Shown piece after piece: positions 17,755 through 25,758 of a stretch of 64,000 bases of DNA. The stretch spans positions 558,001-622,000 of the forward strand of contig NZ_FNCO01000001.1 of the NCBI RefSeq assembly GCF_900100795.1, read 5' to 3'. This stretch comes from Pseudomonas abietaniphila (GTDB lineage Bacteria; Pseudomonadota; Gammaproteobacteria; Pseudomonadales; Pseudomonadaceae). The notes below the pieces were generated by a model. The model searched no databases. It saw only the letters and a list, made by a program, of their open reading frames with translations, and was not told where the DNA came from. The translations under genes and the position numbers were made by a program. Position 1 is the stretch's first letter; every line of letters starts with the position of its first letter.

Positions 17755-18054
17755 ATGCAATTTGTCATCACCCCTCGACGCAGCAAAGGCGTTGCACTCC
17801 AGTCGGTGCCTGCAAAACGCACCGCAGCCATCCTCGGCGACCTGACCATCGCCCACCGCGTGTGCGAATCGCTGAACCGGCATTCCAACGTGGCGAGCCT
17901 GCGACCGGTCTACGGGGCGGGCGCGTTGTTATTGCCAGAACTCTACGACGCGACGGTTTCGGCGATGGCCAGAGAGGGCTTCACGCTGAGCGGGATCGAG
18001 TTCGATGGCGAGCGCTGGTACGCGCAATCGTGGTGGTGCCGTGCTGCCCAGTGA
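17755..18054 (+). CDS. unknown 99-residue SOS-controlled protein
   Basis: Not recognised. The protein is basic at the N terminus (ITPRRSKGVALQSVPAKRTA), has no signal peptide or membrane segment, and ends in an aromatic patch (GERWYAQSWWCRAAQ). One cysteine is at about position 37 and another near the end. Codon use is like that of neighbouring genes. The gene starts 19 bases after a perfect LexA box and diverges from the SRAP-like gene, so DNA-damage induction is the one thing the sequence argues for. The ribosome binding site is weak. Confidence 0.7.
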   Translation: MQFVITPRRSKGVALQSVPAKRTAAILGDLTIAHRVCESLNRHSNVASLRPVYGAGALLLPELYDATVSAMAREGFTLSGIEFDGERWYAQSWWCRAAQ

Positions 18055-18140
18055 AACGCACGTCGATTGCTTGCACGGGTCGGATTGACCTCGGGAATGG
18101 GCGCTTTCCAGTGCCGTATGCCCTTGCTAGACTCCCGCCC

Positions 18141-18518
18141 ATGTCAGACATCCCTACCAAGAAAACAGACTTCAAGGCCATGCCGACCTACGCCTTTTGC
18201 CCGGTGATTACCGCGCTGGAGGTCATTGGGGAGCGGTGGGTGATCCTTATCCTGCGTGATTTGTTGCGCAACCCCACGCGACGTTTTCAGGACCTGCAGG
18301 ACTCGCTCAAGGGGTGCGCGCCCAGCACTCTGTCGACGCGGCTCAAAGCGCTTGAAGCCCACGGTTTGATCGAGCGCCGTCTGTACGAACAGCACCCGCC
18401 ACGGCTGGAATACCTGCTGACCGTCAAGGGGAGAGCGGTCGGGCCGGTGGTCGCGTCGTTGCGTGACTGGGGCTTGCAGTTGCAGGCTGAAGACCCCGAT
18501 TCACAATCGCCGGTGTAA
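18141..18518 (+). CDS. HxlR-family transcriptional regulator
   Basis: A 125-residue winged-helix protein of the HxlR family (CPVITALEVIGERWVILILRDLL...RFQDLQDSLKGCAPSTLSTRLKALEAHGLIERRLY), with the early cysteine of CPV that is common in redox- or electrophile-sensing members. It starts at the ATG at 18141, 86 bases after the SOS-linked small gene. No clear target gene is adjacent; the MetX-like hydrolase downstream is a candidate. Confidence 0.85.
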   Translation: MSDIPTKKTDFKAMPTYAFCPVITALEVIGERWVILILRDLLRNPTRRFQDLQDSLKGCAPSTLSTRLKALEAHGLIERRLYEQHPPRLEYLLTVKGRAVGPVVASLRDWGLQLQAEDPDSQSPV

Positions 18519-18662
18519 CGCGCGAACACGGCAGTTCATCCCTTCTTTCATTCCCCGCGATACAACCGTCTACGCTGAGCCTGCAGCACGACGGCATGGT
18601 CTGTGACGTACATGGTTTTCCTCGGCCGCATTATTGACGTCTGATCTTCTTGGGGGAAGGCC

Positions 18663-19694
18663 ATGAATCTGTTTCGAATGACGGGCCAGACGCTCTGCGC
18701 GCTGCTGGCGGTGACGAGTGCCTGTGTGTCCATCGCGTCTGAACAACAACTGGCGAGTATCGGCTCACTGACGATGGTTGGCGGCAAGGTCAAACAATGC
18801 TCGATCGGCTATCGCACCTACGGCACGCTGGCGGCTGACCAGAGCAATGTGGTGCTGGTGCCGACCTGGCTCACCGGACGGACGGCGGATCAGGTCGACA
18901 TGATCGGCCCTGGCAAGCTCATCGACACCGACCGCTGGTACGTCATCGCACTGGATGCGGTGGGCAATGGCGTGTCGTGTTCGCCCTCCAACAGCAAGAC
19001 CGACCCGCGCCTGAAGTTCCCTCAGTTCGGGATTCGCGACATGGTCAAGGCACAACATCGGTTGCTGGCATTGACCTTGGGCATTGATCACGTCCATGCC
19101 ATCGTCGGCATTTCGATGGGCGGCATGCAGGCGTTGCAATGGGCCGTGATGTACCCCGATTACGCCAGCAACATCGTGACCATCGTCGGCACGCCGCAAC
19201 CGACGGCCAACGATCTGCAGATCTGGAACGCCGAGTTGACCGCCATCGAGCGCAATCCAGGGTGGAACGGCGGAAATTACCTGCCGGGCACGCCCTTCAA
19301 AAACCTTGCCGCGCTGCACACCGAGTCGCTGTGGACGCCGGAGCATGCCGCGGCGAAAACCGTGGCGGCCAGGCGCCCCACGGAAGACCGCCTCCATGGC
19401 ACGCAAACCAGCCAGAGTTTCAGCGCGGTTGACTGGTATCGACAATTGCAGGCCATGACCACCTTTGATCTGGTGCGGGACGGCGACATGGCAACCTTGT
19501 CCCGCAAGATCAAGGCCCGGATGCTCATCATCACCTCCGAGCAGGATCGTCTGGTCGATCCGGCGCCCTCCAAAGCCCTGGCCGCCCAGAAACGCACCAC
19601 AAAACTGCTTGTGCTGGACAACGATTGCGGGCACATGGCACCGGTCTGCGAAATGAAAAAGGTCGACCAGACGGTGAAAGCGTTCCTTGAATGA
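18663..19694 (+). CDS. secreted alpha/beta hydrolase of the MetX (homoserine acetyltransferase-like) family
   Basis: A 343-residue protein with a signal peptide (MNLFRMTGQTLCALLAVTSACVSIAS) followed by a MetX-type alpha/beta fold. Nucleophile Ser lies in GISMGGMQALQWA; the acid is likely the Asp of SEQDRLVDP and the histidine that of CGHMAP. Cytoplasmic MetX makes O-acetylhomoserine, but an exported copy away from methionine genes is unlikely to do so; a hydrolase or acyltransferase on a periplasmic substrate is more likely. GGGGAAGG forms a good ribosome binding site. Function unknown beyond the family. Confidence 0.82.
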   Translation: MNLFRMTGQTLCALLAVTSACVSIASEQQLASIGSLTMVGGKVKQCSIGYRTYGTLAADQSNVVLVPTWLTGRTADQVDMIGPGKLIDTDRWYVIALDAVGNGVSCSPSNSKTDPRLKFPQFGIRDMVKAQHRLLALTLGIDHVHAIVGISMGGMQALQWAVMYPDYASNIVTIVGTPQPTANDLQIWNAELTAIERNPGWNGGNYLPGTPFKNLAALHTESLWTPEHAAAKTVAARRPTEDRLHGTQTSQSFSAVDWYRQLQAMTTFDLVRDGDMATLSRKIKARMLIITSEQDRLVDPAPSKALAAQKRTTKLLVLDNDCGHMAPVCEMKKVDQTVKAFLE

Positions 19695-19886
19695 GAGACG
19701 CGCGGAGTGACCCTGCGGCGAGCGGCTGCCGCCGACGGCAAATCGGGGCCGGTATTGCCGCTCCGGTTGGCGGACAGACAGGGTCGGAGGCCTTGCAGGA
19801 CGGGGCTTGCGTCATATGTAACGGCATGTGGCACCGGTTTTGCTGTGACCTGTGATACATCGATAACCTGGATAAGGAGGTGAAAG
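19695..19886. other. intergenic, no feature recognised apart from a strong ribosome binding site
   Basis: These 192 bases precede the unknown 204-residue gene. TAAGGAGGTGA at about 19873-19883 is a full match to the 16S anti-Shine-Dalgarno sequence. No clear operator or promoter could be picked. Confidence 0.5.
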
Positions 19887-20501
19887 ATGATCATCGGTAA
19901 CAGTGCCATCCAGCACTTTGCGTCGAAAGCCGTGGCCCACACGCACTTCGACCCAACGGAGAAGGATGCGTACACCGTCAGCGCGATGGCAGGGGCGTCT
20001 GCGCCTGTCGCGGCGATTGCCGGCAGTAACGACAGTTGGACCGCAAGCAGCACTGATCAGGGCTACAACGAGTCTTTCGCCAAAATGATGGTGAACCTCA
20101 AGGCGGCCATGGCCAACACCACCGCTTCAGTGTCGGATGACGACAAAGCAGCCGCTGCGGCTGCGTTTTCGTCCAGCGCTGATAAGCAAATCGCGGCGAC
20201 GGACAGCGTCACCAAAACCGTCGACAACGAAATGGCTGCGGTGGATGGCAGCGATTCCGGTACGTCGGCGACTTCATCGGCCAAAGAGCAGTTTTTGGCG
20301 TACATGAACCAGACCGATGCCGAGAAGGTGCGTCAGCAACTGACCGGTGTGAGCAAGGAAGAGTACGACGGCATGTCGCCGGAGCAGCAGGCGGCGGTCG
20401 ACAAGAAAGTGGCCGATTTGCAGAAGCAAAAGCAAGAGCAGCAGATCGCTGAGCAAGAGGTCAAGACCAAGATCGCGATGGCCAAGGCTGAAATGGCTTG
20501 A
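19887..20501 (+). CDS. unknown 204-residue Ala/Ser-rich protein
   Basis: Not recognised. The protein lacks cysteine, signal peptide and membrane segments. The N-terminal third is rich in Ala, Ser and Gly; residues about 55-130 carry Ala/Asp/Ser runs (DDDKAAAAAAFSSSADKQIAATD); residues about 135-204 are a charged Glu/Gln/Lys segment likely to form a coiled coil (KVADLQKQKQEQQIAEQEVK). The ribosome binding site AAGGAGGTGA is ideal, implying strong translation, and a clean intrinsic terminator follows 41 bases after the stop, so it is a monocistronic, probably abundant protein. Confidence 0.8.
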   Translation: MIIGNSAIQHFASKAVAHTHFDPTEKDAYTVSAMAGASAPVAAIAGSNDSWTASSTDQGYNESFAKMMVNLKAAMANTTASVSDDDKAAAAAAFSSSADKQIAATDSVTKTVDNEMAAVDGSDSGTSATSSAKEQFLAYMNQTDAEKVRQQLTGVSKEEYDGMSPEQQAAVDKKVADLQKQKQEQQIAEQEVKTKIAMAKAEMA

Positions 20502-20541
20502 GGGGTTGACTGGAAAGGTCAGCTGGGTGATTCATGAAGAG

Positions 20542-20572
20542 GGGCAGCGGTGTAAACCGGCTGCCCTTTTTT
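20542..20572 (+). terminator. intrinsic terminator
   Basis: GGGCAGC and GCTGCCC form a 7-bp stem with inner GG/CC pairs, followed by six T. It closes the 204-residue gene and faces the end of the convergent SMP-30 gene. Confidence 0.88.
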
Positions 20573-20613
20573 CTTTGCCCCTGAGCCAAACGGCTATGGG
20601 CCGGCGTTCACCC

Positions 20614-21714
20614 TCATTCGAAAGTGGCGCCCCGCGTGTTGACGAACAGCGAGTAGATCGAGTGGCTGCTGGCCATGAACAACCGGTTGCCTTCGCGTCC
20701 GCCAAAGCACAGGTTGGGGCAGCGTTCAGGCAGGGAAATATGCCCGATCGCCTTGCCTTGCGGGTTGAACACCCGCACACCGTCGAGCTTCTCCAGGTCG
20801 GCTTTCGGGTCGCCGTTGCCGCCCCAACCGCACCACAGGTTGCCGGCTTCGTCGCATTTCATGCCGTCGATGGCGGCAAAATCCAGCCCTTCAATGTGCT
20901 TGCGTCGGGCGCCCAGGGAGCCGTCTTCGCTCACTGTGATGGCCCAGATCAGGCGATTGGGCGTCGCACGGCCCTCGACCACATACAGGGTTTTCTCGTC
21001 CGGCGAAAAGCACAGGCCGTTCGGGCCTTTCATGTCGTCGATGACCCGGGTGACCTTGCCGCTCTGACCATCGATCCGGTACACGGCATGAGGCTGCGTC
21101 GGCGTGATCTTGTGCCCTTCGTAGTTGTTGCCGGTCTGGAAAGGCGGATCGGTGAACCAGATCGAGCCGTCGCGCTTGCAGACGATGTCGTTCGGCGAGT
21201 TGAAGGGTTTGCCGTCAAAGCTGTCCGCCAGCACGGTGATCCTGCCGTTGGGCTCGGTGCGGGTGATCCGACGACCTTCGCTGGTAGTGGTCGACCCCTC
21301 ACACACGATCAAACGCCCTTGGCGATCACGGCACATGCCGTTGGAGAAGTTTGAGTTCTGGCGATACACCGTGAAGGTGTCGGTGATCTCGTCCCAACGC
21401 ATGATGCGGTTGTTGGGGATGTCGCTGACCAGCAGATAGCGTCCGTCGCCGACCCACACCGGGCCTTCCGCCCAGCGCATGCCGGTGGCGAGCTTTTCGA
21501 CCCCGGCGTTGAACACGCGCAGTTCCAGAAAGCTGTCGTCGAGGATGTGGATCAGAGGGTCCGGATAACGCTGGCTAAGCGGTTCCACTGCACTGGCGAT
21601 GCGGGGCAGGGTGATGCTGCCAGCGGCGGCGAGGGTGGCCGAAACAGCCAGGGATTTTTTCAGGAAACGTCTGCGACCGTCGTTGCCGGGCAGGTCAGAA
21701 AGCGTTGAGTCCAT
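20614..21714 (-). CDS. Tat-exported SMP-30/gluconolactonase-like protein
   Basis: A 366-residue six-bladed beta-propeller of the SMP-30/gluconolaconase/LRE family with a twin-arginine signal (GRRRFLKKSLAVSATLAAAGSI...ASA). Metal-ligand segments are visible: the glutamate of RWAEGPVW, the asparagine of NSPNDIVCKRDGSIWFTDP and the aspartate of AAIDGMKCDEAGNLWCGW. Such enzymes hydrolyse aldonolactones in the periplasm. The ATG at 21714 has GGAGAACG upstream. The neighbouring membrane dehydrogenase operon on the same strand (22.0-25.8 kb) could supply lactones, but this link is inference; a terminator separates them. Confidence 0.88.
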   Translation of the reverse strand: MDSTLSDLPGNDGRRRFLKKSLAVSATLAAAGSITLPRIASAVEPLSQRYPDPLIHILDDSFLELRVFNAGVEKLATGMRWAEGPVWVGDGRYLLVSDIPNNRIMRWDEITDTFTVYRQNSNFSNGMCRDRQGRLIVCEGSTTTSEGRRITRTEPNGRITVLADSFDGKPFNSPNDIVCKRDGSIWFTDPPFQTGNNYEGHKITPTQPHAVYRIDGQSGKVTRVIDDMKGPNGLCFSPDEKTLYVVEGRATPNRLIWAITVSEDGSLGARRKHIEGLDFAAIDGMKCDEAGNLWCGWGGNGDPKADLEKLDGVRVFNPQGKAIGHISLPERCPNLCFGGREGNRLFMASSHSIYSLFVNTRGATFE

Positions 21715-21806
21715 GTAGCGTTCTCCGTTGATTGTTTTTCTTACGGGCGCGCTAGTAATACCTTGTGATAAGACATCGTACAAGTGTTGCGGTGGCGCGT
21801 TAAAGG

Positions 21807-21893
21807 GTAGGAGCGCGCTTGCCCGCGAGTGCAGTAGGTCTGGCTACGAGGCTGTTCATGGCTCACCGCAATCGCGGGCAAGCGCGCTCCTAC
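21807..21893. repeat. paired REP palindrome, family GTAGGAGCGCGCTTGCCCGC
   Basis: Two perfect 22-base inverted arms (21807-21828 and 21872-21893) flank 43 bases. The same unit recurs at 38316-38337 (single), 39872-39958 (imperfect pair) and 55278-55297 (degenerate single). Confidence 0.85.
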
Positions 21894-21948
21894 AGGTTTT
21901 TACGCAGTGCCGATCACGTATTTCGATGCACGTTTTGATGACGCTAAA

Positions 21949-21982
21949 AAATGCCCGACCTCATCTCTGAGGCCGGGCATTT
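21949..21982 (-). terminator. intrinsic terminator of the GMC dehydrogenase operon
   Basis: AAATGCCCG-A-CCTC pairs with GAGG-C-CGGGCATTT around a six-base loop, and on the minus strand the stem runs into TTTTTT. It follows the cytochrome c gene by 36 bases. Confidence 0.9.
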
Positions 21983-22018
21983 CATGTCGCCAACAGCCTG
22001 TGAACCGTTGCGGCGCGG

Positions 22019-23245
22019 TTACTTCGCTCGCAAGGCTTCGCGCACATCTTTCACGCTGGCGCTGGACACCGCCGGCGCGGCGTTGCCCCAGGTGTTGCGC
22101 ACGTAGGTCAGCACGTCAGCGACGTTATCGTCTGACAGGTTCCAGCCGAACGCCGGCATGGCCGGGGCGGTAGGCGCCGCGTCGGTGGCGCCTGCGCGAC
22201 TGCCCGCCAGGACCACACGGATCAGCGACGACGGGTCGTTGCTGTTGATCAGCGGGGCCATCGCCAGTTTCGGGAACAGGTTCGGCGCGCCTTCACCATT
22301 GGGCGTATGGCACGCCGAGCAGCGGTCGGCGTAGATCGCCTTGCCTGCCACCATCGAGGCATCGGTCGCTGCAACCGGTTTGGCCGCTTCCACCGGCTTC
22401 GCGCCGTCCTTCAGGTAAACCGCCACGGCCATCAGGTCCTGATCGGTCCAGTGTTGCGACGAGTGTTCGACTTCTTCGGCCATCGGCCCGGAGGCGATGT
22501 CGAAGCGGTTGGCGCCAGTCTTCAGGTACTTGACGATGTCGTCCTCGCTCCACGCGCCAAGCCCGTCGTGGCCGGTCGAGGTGATATTCGGCGCCACCCA
22601 GTTCTGCAGGTTGGCGCCGGTCAGGAACTGGTCATTCTTGTCCCCGCCAATCAGGTTTTTCGGCGTGTGGCAGGTGCCGCAGTGGCCCAGTCCTTCGACC
22701 AGATACGCGCCCCGGTTCCACTGTTCGGACTTCTGCGGATTGGCCTTGAATTCGCCTTCCTTGAAGTTGATCAGGTTCCAGCCGATCAGGCTGGTGCGCA
22801 CGTTGAACGGGAAGGGCAGCTGATTGGTCTCGACCTTGTTGTCCACCGGATCGACGGTTTTCAGATACGCGAAGATCGCCAGATTGTCCTCACGCAGGAC
22901 CTTGGTGTACGCGGTGAACGGCATGGCGCCATACAAGCGTTTGCCGTCCAGGCCGTGGCCCTTGGACATGGCGTTCTGGAAGTCTTCGAAGCTCCAGCGA
23001 CCGATGCCGTTGACCGGGTCCGGCGTGATGTTGGCGCCCGCCAGCTTGCCGAACGGCGTGTCGAGGATCACGCCGCCGGAAAACAGCGGTTTGCCCGGCA
23101 TGGTGTGACACGCCGTACAGTCGCCAACCGTGGCCAGGTAGCGACCTTTTTCCACGATGTTGTAGGAATCGGCACCGGTTGCGGCGTGAGCGATTGAAAA
23201 GGACAGTCCGATGACGCCCGCACAAACAGTCAGAAGGGTTTTCAT
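22019..23245 (-). CDS. triheme cytochrome c subunit of a membrane-bound FAD dehydrogenase
   Basis: A 408-residue protein with a signal peptide (cleavage after AHA) and three c-type heme sites: CTACH at 43-47, CGTCH in the middle and CSACH in the last third. It matches the cytochrome subunits of gluconate 2-dehydrogenase, sorbitol and related GMC dehydrogenases, which pass electrons from the flavoprotein to ubiquinone in the inner membrane. Its ATG overlaps the stop of the flavoprotein gene (ATGA). If the small subunit gene upstream is truly broken this cytochrome would lack its partner complex. Confidence 0.92.
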   Translation of the reverse strand: MKTLLTVCAGVIGLSFSIAHAATGADSYNIVEKGRYLATVGDCTACHTMPGKPLFSGGVILDTPFGKLAGANITPDPVNGIGRWSFEDFQNAMSKGHGLDGKRLYGAMPFTAYTKVLREDNLAIFAYLKTVDPVDNKVETNQLPFPFNVRTSLIGWNLINFKEGEFKANPQKSEQWNRGAYLVEGLGHCGTCHTPKNLIGGDKNDQFLTGANLQNWVAPNITSTGHDGLGAWSEDDIVKYLKTGANRFDIASGPMAEEVEHSSQHWTDQDLMAVAVYLKDGAKPVEAAKPVAATDASMVAGKAIYADRCSACHTPNGEGAPNLFPKLAMAPLINSNDPSSLIRVVLAGSRAGATDAAPTAPAMPAFGWNLSDDNVADVLTYVRNTWGNAAPAVSSASVKDVREALRAK

Positions 23246-25005
23246 AGTGTGATCATCTCCCCTGGACGCTTGAGGTAGCGGGTGCGGATGGCGTCCGCCG
23301 CTTTGAAGGCCAGCGCCGCGACGGTGCCGGTCGGGTTGTAGCCAGGGTTCTGCGGGAAGGCCGAGGAACCGACCACGAACAGGTTCGGTACGCCCCAGAC
23401 TTGCAGGTACTTGTTGACCGAGCTGTTCTTCGGATCGGCGCCCATGATGAAGCCGCCGACGATGTGCGAAGACTGATAGGGCGAACTGTTCCAGTGGCCG
23501 GTCTGGGCGCTCGGCACCATCTGGCGCGGGTTCATGCTCTTGGCGATTTCGCCGACCTTGCCCGTGACATACGCCGCCATCTTGCGGTCGTTTTCCGGGA
23601 AGTCGAAGGTGATGCGCAGCAGCGGACGCCCCAGCGGATCCTTGTAGGTAGGGTCCAGCGACAGGTAGTTGGTGCGTGTGGCGTAGCTGCTTGCTTCACA
23701 GCCGATGGACATGGTGCTGGCGTAGTTCTTGACCGTGGCCTTCTTCCATTCCGAACCCCAGGCAGGTGTGCCGGGTGGCAGCGGGCGCGAGTCGATAGGC
23801 GCGGCACCGATCGGCGTGACCCGCGTGCTGCCGCCACCGACGAAGCCCAGGCCCGAATGGTCGAAGTTGTCGTTGTTGAACTCGTCGATCCCCATGCCGA
23901 TCGCGCCGCCACCGATAAACGGGTTGAAGTTCTTGTCATCGAAGAACATGCGCACGCTGTTGGCGGTCTGGTACGCGTAATTACGGCCAGTAGTGCCGGT
24001 GTTGGTGACCGGGTCGTACGGTTGGCCGACGCCGGACAGCAACATCAGGCGCACGTTTTCAAAGATGAACGCGCTGATCACCACCAACTCCGCAGGCTGT
24101 TCCCACTCTTCGCCATTGGCGTCCATGTAGACGATACCGGTGGCGCGTTTACCGCTGCCGTCCATGGTCACGCGCAGGACTTCGCAGTTGGTCATCGCGG
24201 TGAAATTCGGCTTGCGGATCAGCACCGGCAACACGGTGGTGATGGCGCTGGCCTTGGAGTAGTTGGCGCAACCGTAGTTGGTGCAGAAGCCGCAATAGGT
24301 GCACGGTCCCATCGCGACGCCCAACGAGTTGACGTAAGGCTGGGACACCAGCGCCGATGGCACCGGAAACGGCTTGTAACCCAGGTTTTTCGCGGCTTCG
24401 GCAAACAGTGTCGGCGCGTAGGTCTGTTTCGTCGGCGGGTTGGGGTACTCCTCGGAGCGCGCACCCTCGAAGGTGTTGCCGCCTTCCTGAATCACGCCCT
24501 TGATGTTGCCGGCCTTGCCCGAGACGCCTGCCAGGCGGTCGAACTTGGTGTAGAACGGCTCCATTTCTTCCCAGTCGGTGCCCCAGTCTTGCAGGGTCAG
24601 TTCCGGCGACAGTTCCTTGCCGTACCGTTCCTTGAGGTGCGTGGCCAGATGGAATTCGTGAGGCTGGAAGCGGAAGGTGATGCCCGCCCAGTGATTACCC
24701 GCGCCGCCTGTGCCGTTGCCGGGGTGGAAAGAACCCCAGGCGCGCATGGGTAGCGCTGTCTCGGTGACGCTGTTACGAATGGTCGTGGTGTTTTGCCGGG
24801 TCCTCAGCATCAGTTCCTGGCGACGGGAATAACGCAATTCGTCGGCCGCCGAGGCGATGTTGAAGTCCGCAGCGGTGTCGCGCCATGGCCCACGTTCGAA
24901 GCCGATGATCTTCAGGTTTTCGTCAGCCAGTTCATTGGCGATGATGGATCCGGCCCAGCCGAGCCCGACAACCACGACGTCCGTGGAAGGTAGTTTTTTG
25001 GCCAT
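23242..25005 (-). CDS. GMC-family FAD dehydrogenase, catalytic subunit
   Basis: A 587-residue flavoprotein of the glucose-methanol-choline family, of the membrane gluconate/2-ketogluconate/sorbitol dehydrogenase type. The N-terminal FAD-binding motif VVVGLGWAGSIIANELAD, a GNGTGGAGNHWAGITFRF segment, a cysteine cluster (CTYCGFCTNYGC) of the kind that can bind an iron-sulfur centre in these enzymes, and the C-terminal GSSAFPQNPGYNPTGTVAALAFKAAD are present. It has no export signal of its own; relatives are co-exported with the Tat-signalled small subunit. It starts 6 bases after that subunit's stop. The exact substrate cannot be read from sequence. Confidence 0.92.
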   Translation of the reverse strand: MAKKLPSTDVVVVGLGWAGSIIANELADENLKIIGFERGPWRDTAADFNIASAADELRYSRRQELMLRTRQNTTTIRNSVTETALPMRAWGSFHPGNGTGGAGNHWAGITFRFQPHEFHLATHLKERYGKELSPELTLQDWGTDWEEMEPFYTKFDRLAGVSGKAGNIKGVIQEGGNTFEGARSEEYPNPPTKQTYAPTLFAEAAKNLGYKPFPVPSALVSQPYVNSLGVAMGPCTYCGFCTNYGCANYSKASAITTVLPVLIRKPNFTAMTNCEVLRVTMDGSGKRATGIVYMDANGEEWEQPAELVVISAFIFENVRLMLLSGVGQPYDPVTNTGTTGRNYAYQTANSVRMFFDDKNFNPFIGGGAIGMGIDEFNNDNFDHSGLGFVGGGSTRVTPIGAAPIDSRPLPPGTPAWGSEWKKATVKNYASTMSIGCEASSYATRTNYLSLDPTYKDPLGRPLLRITFDFPENDRKMAAYVTGKVGEIAKSMNPRQMVPSAQTGHWNSSPYQSSHIVGGFIMGADPKNSSVNKYLQVWGVPNLFVVGSSAFPQNPGYNPTGTVAALAFKAADAIRTRYLKRPGEMITL

Positions 25006-25011
25006 GTCGAA

Positions 25012-25758
25012 TTAACCCTTCTTGGTCCAGGCGGAGCTGCCGATGATGGAGAGCGGCACGAGGTCGAGCTTCTGGTTATGCAGGCCGATGTACTCGCGGT
25101 AGTCGTAGCGGGCACCGGGGAAGCCAATCATTTTCCACGACACCATGTCGCGGTTGCCGCCGTAGACCGGGTCGGCGAAGAAGCCTTCCATGGTGTTGCC
25201 CAATATCTGCTGGAAGAACAGCTTGGCGTCGATGCCGTCCAGGGCGATCTCGCCTTTTTCCAGGCCGACAAGGACCTTGTCCTGTTCTTCCGGGGCAAGG
25301 GCGGCGAAGCCCTTCTGGAACTGCTTCTGGCAGTACGCCTCAAGCCCGGCCAGGCCAAGGCGGTAACGGTCGCGTGGCACGAACTGCGACTGATCGCCTT
25401 GCATCGGCGTGCCTTTTTCGAAAGGGCCCTGCATGTACAGACGGCTGAACGTGCCGTATTCACCGGCCAGCTGGCGGTCGATGAACACGGCGCAACCGGC
25501 GTCTTTGCCGCTTACGCTCAATTCATCGGCCGGAATCAGGCGAGCGACGATGGCTTCGACCGCCGTGGCCTCGGCAGCACTGAAGAACTGCCAGCCTGGT
25601 GTGTCCTAGTGCATCGGACCGTTGTGGTCGAAGGGCACCCATTGTGGCACGCCGACGACGGTGGCGGCCTTGGCCGTAGCGGCAGCACCCACGGCCAGCG
25701 ACGCTGCTGAGGATTTCAGCAACTGCCGGCGGGTGAAGCCTTTGGATTTCTCTGTCAT
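25012..25758 (-). pseudogene. gluconate 2-dehydrogenase subunit 3-like gene interrupted by an amber codon
   Basis: The frame from the ATG at 25758 to the stop at 25012 is 249 codons and reads MTEKSKGFTRRQLLKSSAAS (Tat signal), ...VPQWVPFDHNGPMH, then TAG at codon 51 (25606-25608), then continues in the same frame as DTPGWQFFSAAEATAVEAIVARLIPADEL to the end. Both halves match the small (gamma) subunit of membrane FAD dehydrogenases. No frameshift is needed: one nonsense codon separates the signal peptide and linker from the whole mature domain. Restart inside the gene would give a protein without export signal, so the dehydrogenase complex is probably not exported, unless the TAG is read through or is a sequencing error. 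Confidence 0.85.

Noticed and set aside
19695-19886. hrp-box promoter for the 204-residue protein
   Set aside because: No GGAACC with a spaced CCAC element was found upstream.
23401-24753. 450-codon open frame antisense to the GMC dehydrogenase gene
   Set aside because: The sense strand carries a recognised FAD enzyme in an operon with overlapping genes; the antisense protein resembles nothing.
25012-25521. A shorter intact gene for the dehydrogenase small subunit starting at an alternative codon after the amber stop
   Set aside because: It would lack the Tat signal and the first conserved part of the domain; the in-frame upstream half with a clear signal shows the original gene was longer.
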